This document shows, piece after piece, positions 1-5,285 of a DNA stretch of 6,044 bases. Position numbers and translations under genes: made by a program. This stretch comes from CAG-303 sp034172985. Its GTDB lineage: Bacteria; Bacillota; Clostridia; Lachnospirales; Lachnospiraceae. Under the pieces are notes generated by a model. It saw only the letters and a program-made list of their open reading frames with translations, did not search any database and was not told where the DNA came from. Position 1 is the stretch's first letter; every line of letters begins with the position of its first letter. Location of the stretch: assembly GCA_034172985.1 (NCBI GenBank), contig JAXFDY010000143.1, forward strand, positions 1-6,044, read 5' to 3'.

Positions 1-25
1 ATTTTTATTTTAAACAGACGCAACC

Positions 26-59
26 GATGCAAAGTCGCCATCCATGGCTTCATTGCATC
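26..59. repeat. Interrupted inverted repeat (hairpin)
   Basis: The outer arms GATGCAA (26-32) and TTGCATC (53-59) are perfect complements. The inner arms GCCAT (37-41) and ATGGC (44-48) are also perfect, separated by CC. A mostly unpaired 4-by-4 internal loop lies between the two stems. There is no T run after it on either strand, so it does not look like an intrinsic terminator. The role is unknown. Confidence 0.55.
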
Positions 60-60
60 T

Positions 61-82
61 ATTTCGGAATCCATTCCGAAAT
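61..82. repeat. 10-base perfect inverted repeat
   Basis: ATTTCGGAAT (61-70) and ATTCCGAAAT (73-82) are exact reverse complements around CC, directly after the hairpin at 26-59. Both hairpins have ATCCAT at the centre. No T tract follows, so a terminator is unlikely. It may be a protein-binding palindrome or part of an intergenic repeat. Confidence 0.6.
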
Positions 83-289
83 TTGCTGATATGTATATAG
101 AGTTCTAAGAACATCTAAGCTTCTCCCATAAGTCACTGCCATGCATAAATATAACGCAGTATGCACAGCAAGACTGTATCGGCATGTTTTGGCACCCTAA
201 TCCTTATAGGAAATACTTTTAAAATGAATATTTACAGTATGCTGGAAGAAAATAAGAGAGAGAGTTGGAGATAAGGAGGGTAAGTAAAA

Positions 290-2464
290 ATGGAAGAACA
301 GTTATTATCGGAAAGAAAAAAAATTATTTTAGATATATTAAAGAGCAAAGAATATGTACCCATGAAAACCAAGGAACTTGCCATGGTGTTAAATGTAGCA
401 AAAGAAGATAGGGAAGAGCTTCGGTATGTGCTGAACGAACTGGTAAATGAAGGGAAAATAGCTGTATCGAAGAAGGGTAAATATGCATTGGCTTCTGCGG
501 ATATTAAGGTGGGAACTTTTGAAGGAAACCGAAGAGGCTTCGGATTTGTATCGATAGAGGGAGAGGAAGAAGACATCTTTATTCCGGAACATTGTATTAA
601 TGGAGCGATTAACCGGGATTTGGTGCAGGTTGCATTGAGTAAAGATGGAAAAAGAGGTCGAAGTAAAGAAGGGGAAATCGTTAAAATACTTTCTCATGGT
701 ACAGAAGAAATCGTGGGAATCTATCAGAAAAGCAAAAACTTTGGCTTTGTAGTTCCAGATGATCAAAAGTTTAACCGTGACATTTTCATTCCGAAAGAAA
801 AATCAAAAGGTGCAATGACCGGTCATAAAGTAGTAGTAAAAATCACTGATTTCGGAAGTAAGGACAAAAAACCGGAGGGTGAAGTGAAAGAAATCATAGG
901 TCATATCAATGACCCTGGTACGGATATTATGAGCATTGTAAAAGCATATAATATTCCGGCGGAGTTCCCTCAGAGTGTCATGGATTATCTGGAAAAGATA
1001 CCTGATGAGATTGATAGAAAAGACATGGCTGGAAGACTGGATCTGCGCGATTTGCGGACAGTAACAATAGATGGTGAAGATGCAAAAGATTTGGATGATG
1101 CTGTCACATTGGAAAAGGAAGGAAAATTCTATCATTTAGGAGTGCATATAGCAGATGTCAGCCATTATGTAAAAGAAAACAGTGTCCTGGATAAAGAAGC
1201 ATTGAAACGTGGTACCAGTGTATATCTGGTAGACAGGGTCATTCCTATGTTGCCACAAAAGCTTTCAAATGGAATCTGCTCTTTGAATCAGGGCTGTGAT
1301 CGTCTGGCCTTGAGCTGTATTATGGATATTGATGAGAAGGGAAAAGTGGTAGGACATAGAATTGCAGAGACGGTTATCAATGTGGATAGAAGAATGAGTT
1401 ATACAAATGTATACAAAATTCTGCAAAGAAGTGATGAGGAAGTTTTGAAGGAATATGAAGATTATGTTGAATTTTTCGATTTGATGAAAGAACTGGCTCA
1501 AATCCTTCGTGATAAGCGTAAAAAGAGAGGCTCTATCGACTTTGATTTTCCGGAAAGTAAAATATATCTCAATGAAAAAGGTATTCCGGTAGATATTAAG
1601 CCTTATGAAAGAAATGAGGCTACAAAGATTATTGAAGATTTTATGCTGATTGCAAATGAAACAGTGGCAGAGGATTATTTTTGGCAGGAAATTCCGTTTG
1701 TGTACCGTACCCATGACAATCCTGATCCGGAAAAAATGAGAAAGCTGGAGCTGTTCATTAATAACTTTGGATATGGATTAAAAATGGGCAAAGATGAAAT
1801 TCATCCAAAAGAGCTGCAGAAACTGTTGCAGAGAATTGATGGTACACCGGAAGAAGCTTTAATCAGCCGAATTACACTCCGTTCTATGAAGCAGGCCAGA
1901 TATACAACTGTATCTTCCGGCCATTTTGGCCTTGCCACACAGTATTATTGCCATTTTACTTCACCGATACGTCGTTATCCGGATTTACAGATTCATAGAA
2001 TTATTAAGGAAAATCTGCATGGAGGTATCAGTCCAAAGAGAATCAAGCATTATGTATCGATTCTTACGGAAGTAGCGGAACAGGCAAGTCTTACGGAACG
2101 CAGGGCAGATGATGCAGAAAGAGATACGGATAAACTGAAAAAAGTCCAGTATATGAGCAAACATATCGGCGAAAGGTATGAGGGAGTTGTCTCAGGAATC
2201 ACAGCATATGGAATGTATGTAGAATTGCCAAATACCGTAGAGGGAATGGTACACATTAACTCGCTAAAAGACGATTACTATTACTATGATGAAGAAAAGT
2301 ATGAGCTGGTAGGAGAAACAACCGGAAGAACATATAAACTGGGAGAATCTGTAACCATCGAAGTGTTGGGAACAGATAAAATAAAGAGAGTCATAGACTT
2401 TGAATTGGTAGAAGGAGAGCAGGAAGATGGCGAAGGAATCCAGAAAACTGATAGCAAACAATAA
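290..2464 (+). CDS. rnr: Ribonuclease R (3'-5' exoribonuclease)
   Basis: This enzyme of the RNase II/RNB family degrades RNA processively from the 3' end, including structured RNA and, in studied bacteria, the non-stop mRNAs released by trans-translation. In order, the 724-residue product shows an N-terminal winged-helix segment (about 5-66), two cold-shock-type OB domains (about 73-116 with RRGFGFV and 140-185 with KNFGFVV), the RNB catalytic domain (about 246-575) and a C-terminal S1 domain (about 627-705). The metal-binding aspartates are visible in TIDGEDAKDLDDAV as D261, D267, D269 and D270, matching E. coli D272, D278, D280 and D281. The motif HFTSPIRRYPDLQIHR is at 555-570. The start is supported by AAGGAGG at 273-279, 10 bases upstream. 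The tail after S1 is short and acidic, unlike the lysine-rich tail of the 813-residue E. coli enzyme. It overlaps smpB by 38 bases. Confidence 0.97.
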   Translation: MEEQLLSERKKIILDILKSKEYVPMKTKELAMVLNVAKEDREELRYVLNELVNEGKIAVSKKGKYALASADIKVGTFEGNRRGFGFVSIEGEEEDIFIPEHCINGAINRDLVQVALSKDGKRGRSKEGEIVKILSHGTEEIVGIYQKSKNFGFVVPDDQKFNRDIFIPKEKSKGAMTGHKVVVKITDFGSKDKKPEGEVKEIIGHINDPGTDIMSIVKAYNIPAEFPQSVMDYLEKIPDEIDRKDMAGRLDLRDLRTVTIDGEDAKDLDDAVTLEKEGKFYHLGVHIADVSHYVKENSVLDKEALKRGTSVYLVDRVIPMLPQKLSNGICSLNQGCDRLALSCIMDIDEKGKVVGHRIAETVINVDRRMSYTNVYKILQRSDEEVLKEYEDYVEFFDLMKELAQILRDKRKKRGSIDFDFPESKIYLNEKGIPVDIKPYERNEATKIIEDFMLIANETVAEDYFWQEIPFVYRTHDNPDPEKMRKLELFINNFGYGLKMGKDEIHPKELQKLLQRIDGTPEEALISRITLRSMKQARYTTVSSGHFGLATQYYCHFTSPIRRYPDLQIHRIIKENLHGGISPKRIKHYVSILTEVAEQASLTERRADDAERDTDKLKKVQYMSKHIGERYEGVVSGITAYGMYVELPNTVEGMVHINSLKDDYYYYDEEKYELVGETTGRTYKLGESVTIEVLGTDKIKRVIDFELVEGEQEDGEGIQKTDSKQ

Positions 2465-2894
2465 AAAAGCCAGATTTGACTATTTTATAGAAGATACTTA
2501 TGAAGCCGGAATCTGTCTTCATGGTACAGAGGTAAAATCCCTGCGCATGGGAAAATGTAGTATTAAGGAGGCGTTTGTGCGAGTAGAGGATGGGGAGGTC
2601 TTCGTTTATAATATGCATATCAGTCCTTACGAAAAGGGAAATATCTTTAATAAAGATCCGCTTCGTGTTAAAAAACTGATGCTGCATAAGCATGAAATCC
2701 ATAAACTGGCAGGACAACTGGCTCAGAAAGGATATACACTGGTTCCTCTTGAGGTTTATTTCAAAGGAAGTCTTGCAAAGGTAGAAATCGGTCTGGCAAG
2801 AGGCAAGAAGCTTTATGATAAGCGTCAGGATATTGCAAAGAAAGACCAGCGACGGGAAGTTGAGAAAGAGTTCAAGGTGAAAAATCTGTATTAA
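2427..2894 (+). CDS. smpB: SsrA-binding protein SmpB
   Basis: SmpB is the small RNA-binding protein that delivers tmRNA to ribosomes stalled on mRNAs lacking a stop codon, working with EF-Tu. The product is 155 residues, typical for the family (E. coli about 160). Family signatures are NKKARFDYFIED (12-23), HGTEVKSLRMG (32-42), NMHISPYEKGN (62-72) and the C-terminal GLARGKKLYDKR (122-133), the part that enters the empty mRNA channel. The basic tail through REVEKEFKVKNLY is intact. The start at 2427 lies inside rnr and is supported by AAGGAG at 2412-2417, 9 bases upstream. The 38-base overlap with rnr implies one mRNA and coupled translation. Its RNA partner ssrA is about 2.4 kb downstream on the opposite strand, separated from it by an unrelated operon. 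Confidence 0.97.
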   Translation: MAKESRKLIANNKKARFDYFIEDTYEAGICLHGTEVKSLRMGKCSIKEAFVRVEDGEVFVYNMHISPYEKGNIFNKDPLRVKKLMLHKHEIHKLAGQLAQKGYTLVPLEVYFKGSLAKVEIGLARGKKLYDKRQDIAKKDQRREVEKEFKVKNLY

Positions 2895-2913
2895 TTTGAT
2901 AGTGGGTTATGTA

Positions 2914-2948
2914 GGAAGTTGAGAAAGAGAAAACAATTTTCTGTATTA
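2914..2948 (+). repeat. Partial duplicate of the smpB 3' end
   Basis: The 16 bases GGAAGTTGAGAAAGAG at 2914-2929 repeat 2855-2870 inside the last codons of smpB. The 9 bases TCTGTATTA at 2940-2948 repeat 2885-2893, which covers the smpB stop. Order and spacing are nearly kept (offsets 59 and 55). The sequence between the two matched blocks differs. This looks like a diverged second copy of the end of smpB, as left by an insertion that used this end as its target or by a local duplication. I found no third copy near the other end of the inserted operon. Confidence 0.6.
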
Positions 2949-2975
2949 TAAAAGCGCTTACATATGTAAGCGCTT
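2949..2975 (-). terminator. Palindromic terminator of the three-gene operon
   Basis: Bases 2952-2975 form a perfect 24-base palindrome, with each 12-base arm starting AAGCGCTTACAT. Read on the - strand the stem is followed by TTATAAT, giving a short U run (TTTTAT including the stem end). This favours termination of the operon ending at 2974. On the + strand the following bases are AATCG, a poor U tract, so service to smpB is possible but weaker. The TAA stop of the PIN-like gene (2976-2974) overlaps the start of the stem. Confidence 0.65.
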
Positions 2976-3675
2976 AATCGTTATCGTCATATAACTTATC
3001 CATCAGATCAACAAATTCTCCCCACTCTGGATTGTATCTTTTATCTGTAGGAGACAAGTAATACTGATATTTATATAAAATTCTCAACTGTTTATTATCA
3101 TATTTTCCTGTTTTGTACAGATAGTATATTAGTTCATACATTTGAATAATTCCAAGATAATCAAGTCCTGTATTTAATTTATCGGCTTCTTTGATCAAAC
3201 GCACTGGCAAGGCATCATTTGCAGCAAAGAATAAAAACTGTTTAACAGCCATAAATGATAATGATTTTATTTCTCCGCGATCTTTTGTATTATCTCGAAT
3301 AGGGTCATAGTGTGAATGTACTGAAAGCTTAGAAATATAATAATTCATCAAAGCTATCTCTTTAGTGTTAAGTTCTGTATCATGATATATTTTTAATTTT
3401 GCAGGTTTGGCATTTAACTGCTCATCTGCATATGTCTTAACTTTTTCAGCCACTAATTCATCGTACACAGACTCATGAATAGATATTCCCGGAAACTCAC
3501 TTAGTAATGGTATCAGCCAATTATTTCTGAAATCTTCGAACGAATACTGTTTTACTTTTGCATAGTCACTTCTATCCGGAGGAATGAAGAAGTTTGCATC
3601 CAGAAATACTATTTGATTTGGATTTTGTTTAATGCTTTGAAAAGCAGGATTGATTTCTTTTGTATCTACCCTCAT
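2974..3675 (-). CDS. Putative PIN-like nuclease, effector of an XRE-ImmA operon
   Basis: A 233-residue soluble protein without signal peptide or membrane segment. I do not recognise a named family, but the N-terminal part has the layout of a PIN-like nuclease: a hydrophobic strand ending in an Asp (IVFLDANFFI, D26), a second acidic site in SIHESVYDELVAE (E73), a third in DRGEIKSL (D132 or E135) and a fourth after a hydrophobic segment in FFAANDALP (D154). PIN enzymes use such residues to hold Mg or Mn and cut RNA, often as toxins. The C-terminal 60 residues are tyrosine-rich and not assigned. Its start overlaps the stop of the metallopeptidase gene by one base (TAATG), which indicates translational coupling, and it is the last gene of the operon. 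It could instead be a degenerate, non-catalytic PIN relative. The nuclease role is an inference. Confidence 0.7.
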   Translation of the reverse strand: MRVDTKEINPAFQSIKQNPNQIVFLDANFFIPPDRSDYAKVKQYSFEDFRNNWLIPLLSEFPGISIHESVYDELVAEKVKTYADEQLNAKPAKLKIYHDTELNTKEIALMNYYISKLSVHSHYDPIRDNTKDRGEIKSLSFMAVKQFLFFAANDALPVRLIKEADKLNTGLDYLGIIQMYELIYYLYKTGKYDNKQLRILYKYQYYLSPTDKRYNPEWGEFVDLMDKLYDDND

Positions 3676-4547
3676 TAATCATCCTCGCTTTCAAAAAGAT
3701 CTTTGAGATCATCATCAAACTCAACCTGCATATCAAAACCAAAATCATCAGGTTTCATCCCAAAAAGAGCCAGATTTTCAATAAATTCATTCTCATCAAT
3801 TAACCCATCTTCAAAGTTGCTTATAATGGTTTCGATTACTTTGTTTGAGATACCTATATTTTTGGTTTTTTTGTTTAATAACTCAGATATTGCACTATCT
3901 GTGCTCTTTAATATTCTTCTATATATTTCATTTTCAGACCGACAATTGAGCTCATATAAGTTGTTATATTGATCAATGCTAATAATGTTTTCCTCATACA
4001 ATCTATTAATAATAGCCTGGTATGGAAGCCACCAATCACATTGTATTCTGGCGATAAATCTTAATGCTTTGTTATCCGACACATCATACATGTTCACTGA
4101 ACCAAATACATCTGATACTAGAGCTAATAATGCTTCTGCGGGAAGTAGCAATTCTGCCGCAAACCTATCAGCCATCTTTTCTGTAATCTGATCTTCATAC
4201 TCAACATCCGGTGTATAAGCTTTTCCGGTTTTTGTAGTGTAATGGTAGATTTCATGAGCTATAGCAAATATCTGCTCATCATAATAACTTGATGTATTTA
4301 GACCTATAAAGGTAATAATATCATCATCATTTTTAATCCAAGTAATATTTCCATATGTATGGGTACCCTTTGAATCTGGATATGGATATTCGCATAAAAG
4401 GACATCCTTCTTTTCTAATAATAAACGAATATCACTGCCTATTGGAACATTTAAATGAACACCAAAGAAACGTCTAGTATCAGATGCCAAACGTTTTACT
4501 TCTAATATTTGCTGATCATTTAATATTAAAGAATTATCTTTACTCAT
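3675..4547 (-). CDS. ImmA/IrrE-family zinc metallopeptidase
   Basis: A predicted cytoplasmic zinc protease of the COG2856 (DUF955) type, 290 residues. The zinc site HEIYH is at 98-102 in FAIAHEIYHYT, and the third ligand is likely E123 in EKMADRFAAELLLP (123-136), the usual ImmA/IrrE pattern. Known relatives cut a partner XRE repressor: ImmA cuts ImmR of ICEBs1, and Deinococcus IrrE cuts DdrO. The XRE protein encoded just upstream is the obvious substrate. Beyond about residue 150 it has a long extension with a very acidic end (about 240-290, finishing DLFESEDD). This might be a substrate sensor or bind the basic face of the PIN-like protein. The start overlaps the XRE gene by 8 bases (ATGAGTAA), and AAAGG lies 9 bases upstream. 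Family assignment is firm; the target is inferred. Confidence 0.92.
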   Translation of the reverse strand: MSKDNSLILNDQQILEVKRLASDTRRFFGVHLNVPIGSDIRLLLEKKDVLLCEYPYPDSKGTHTYGNITWIKNDDDIITFIGLNTSSYYDEQIFAIAHEIYHYTTKTGKAYTPDVEYEDQITEKMADRFAAELLLPAEALLALVSDVFGSVNMYDVSDNKALRFIARIQCDWWLPYQAIINRLYEENIISIDQYNNLYELNCRSENEIYRRILKSTDSAISELLNKKTKNIGISNKVIETIISNFEDGLIDENEFIENLALFGMKPDDFGFDMQVEFDDDLKDLFESEDD

Positions 4548-4887
4548 TAAGCATCGCCTTTCTCAACAGAAGTTGCTGTTTTGATGCCATCATCATTTCA
4601 AACATATGATCAACACCTTCTTTTTCTTCCTCCGACATGCTAGAACTTCTGAATGCAGTATAAATCATCGGCTCATTATCAACATACAATTCCGTAATAT
4701 CGAAACCAAGCACATTTGCCAAGTTTTCTAATTGAGGAATAGACGGCATGTATTCACTATTCTCAAGTCTACCAATCATCTGTCTATTTATGCCTGTTGC
4801 ATTGCTTAATTGTTCTTGTGTTAGATTCTTTGCTTTTCGCAGTATCCTTACTGTTTCAACCATTTTTTCTTGAGATAAACGTTTCAT
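4540..4887 (-). CDS. XRE-family helix-turn-helix regulator
   Basis: A 115-residue DNA-binding protein, first gene of the operon. Residues about 10-67 form a Cro/C1-type HTH domain: LRKAKNLTQEQLSNATGINR, recognition helix around 33-43, then PSIPQLENLANVLG. The C-terminal part (about 75-115; YTAFRSSSMSEEEKEG, then MMMASKQQLLLRK) looks helical and could mediate dimer formation or carry the site cut by the neighbouring protease. The start is supported by AAGGAG at 4896-4901, 8 bases upstream. Repeated TTGATAT motifs overlap the promoters just upstream, so autorepression is likely. By analogy with ImmR and DdrO it probably represses the operon until ImmA-like cleavage. It may also act as the antitoxin side of the module. 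The DNA-binding role is secure; the rest is inference. Confidence 0.93.
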   Translation of the reverse strand: MKRLSQEKMVETVRILRKAKNLTQEQLSNATGINRQMIGRLENSEYMPSIPQLENLANVLGFDITELYVDNEPMIYTAFRSSSMSEEEKEGVDHMFEMMMASKQQLLLRKAMLNE

Positions 4888-4919
4888 GACAACATCTCCT
4901 TCTAAACATATACGATTTT

Positions 4920-4948
4920 ATGATACTACAAATATCAAAAAATATCAA
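4920..4948 (-). promoter_or_regulatory. Proximal promoter of the XRE operon
   Basis: On the - strand, TTGATA (4948-4943) is followed after 17 bases by TATCAT (4925-4920), each one mismatch from consensus. The two direct TTGATATTT repeats occupy the -35 and spacer, so a bound XRE protein would block it. The start codon is about 35 bases below the -10. Confidence 0.45.
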
Positions 4949-5010
4949 GCTGTTATTAATATTATATTGTTATTATTCCAATTTTGATATAAATAATACC
5001 AAAAATATCA
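4930..5010. promoter_or_regulatory. Candidate operator array for the XRE regulator
   Basis: The motif AAATATCAA occurs at 4930-4938 and again at 4940-4948, a 10-base (one helical turn) spacing. TTGATAT occurs in the opposite orientation at 4984-4990 and AAATATCA at 5003-5010, the latter two making an inverted pair. A related TTGATA forms the -35 at 5045-5040. Four to five copies in about 115 bases in front of an HTH gene suggest cooperative autoregulation. The region is very A+T-rich, so some copies may be chance. Confidence 0.5.
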
Positions 5011-5015
5011 TAAAT

Positions 5016-5045
5016 AGTATAAACATTGTAGTAAGAGATTATCAA
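5016..5045 (-). promoter_or_regulatory. Distal promoter of the XRE operon
   Basis: On the - strand, TTGATA (5045-5040) is followed after 18 bases by TATACT (5021-5016), each one mismatch from the sigma-A consensus. The expected transcript start near 5009 falls in the motif AAATATCA at 5003-5010. It lies just downstream of the hairpin at 5083-5123, as expected if that hairpin insulates it from ssrA transcription. Confidence 0.5.
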
Positions 5046-5082
5046 GATGTCGAATGTCCGATTCTATTTTTTGGAACATAAA

Positions 5083-5123
5083 GAAGACAGTATGAAAAGT
5101 TTTCTGCCTTTTACACTGTCTTC
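5083..5123 (-). terminator. Large hairpin, probable ssrA transcript terminator
   Basis: GAAGACAGT (5083-5091) pairs with ACTGTCTTC (5115-5123). The helix continues after a mismatch and a bulge through AAAAG (5095-5099) with CTTTT (5108-5112), leaving a loop of about 8 bases. On the - strand it is followed by TTTATGTT, a modest U-rich tail. On the + strand the tail is CGTCTTT. It sits between ssrA and the promoter of the XRE operon, about 160 bases past the tmRNA 3' end. Confidence 0.5.
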
Positions 5124-5181
5124 CGTCTTTGCAATGCCCATAAATGTATTTTGATGTATTTCCAAATTACTTTCTTATGTG

Positions 5182-5226
5182 GCGATAAGGAATCCTCCCA
5201 CCAGAGGTGGGTCCCTCCTTACCACA
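5182..5226 (-). repeat. Hairpin repeat, copy A (distal to ssrA)
   Basis: The 43-base core at 5184-5226 is identical to copy B except for one base. It folds with inner arms CCCACC (5197-5202) and GGTGGG (5206-5211) around AGA, and outer arms around ATAAGGA (5185-5191) and TCCTTA (5216-5221). It resembles REP-like or MITE-like intergenic elements. Any open frame through it is not credible. Confidence 0.75.
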
Positions 5227-5235
5227 AAATGGAAA

Positions 5236-5280
5236 GTGATAAGGAATCCTCCCACCAGAAGTGGGTCCCTCCTTACCACA
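5236..5280 (-). repeat. Hairpin repeat, copy B (abutting ssrA)
   Basis: The core at 5238-5280 matches copy A with one difference and begins 54 bases further on. The outer arms are GTGATAAGGA (5236-5245) and TCCTTACCAC (5270-5279), and the inner arms CCCAC (5251-5255) and GTGGG (5261-5265). One outer pair is G-U when read as - strand RNA but A-C on the + strand, so the - strand (tmRNA) reading folds better. The core ends 5 bases before the last mature tmRNA base and may influence 3' processing. Confidence 0.75.
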
Positions 5281-5285
5281 TAAAA

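Larger units (their letters stand above)
1..222 (+). other. Non-coding leader with a near-open reading frame broken by one stop
   Basis: No recognisable gene lies here. Read from base 1, the frame is open to a TAA at 220-222 except for one TAA at 109-111, giving about 72 sense codons without a plausible start. The end of this frame reads ...CIGMFWHPNPYRKYF. It could be the decayed end of a gene, part of a dispersed intergenic repeat translated by chance, or simple chance. In many Firmicutes secG precedes rnr, but I do not recognise SecG residues here. Two hairpins (26-59 and 61-82) sit inside it, which argues for a structured intergenic element rather than protein coding. I see no convincing promoter for rnr in this stretch. 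Confidence 0.3.

Noticed and set aside
43..51. CATGGCTTC, matching in inverse GAAGCCATG at 5958-5966
   Set aside because: Only nine bases match, with weak similarity around them; too short to claim element ends or a shared repeat.
189..219. TTGGCA with TACTTT as an rnr promoter
   Set aside because: Spacing is 19 bases and the -10 is poor; not strong enough to report as a feature.
2851..2861. GACGGGAAGTT as a possible att copy of the ssrA T arm (GACGGGAGTCG)
   Set aside because: Only seven bases match before divergence and the site is inside smpB coding sequence, so it is not a credible attachment site.
3703..4191. Two + strand ORFs of 89 and 71 codons
   Set aside because: They are antisense to the well-supported metallopeptidase gene and have no ribosome binding site or recognisable product.
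4921..5045. CRISPR-like repeats
   Set aside because: The repeated motifs are 7-9 bases, irregularly spaced and in both orientations; they fit regulator sites, not an array, and no cas genes are present.
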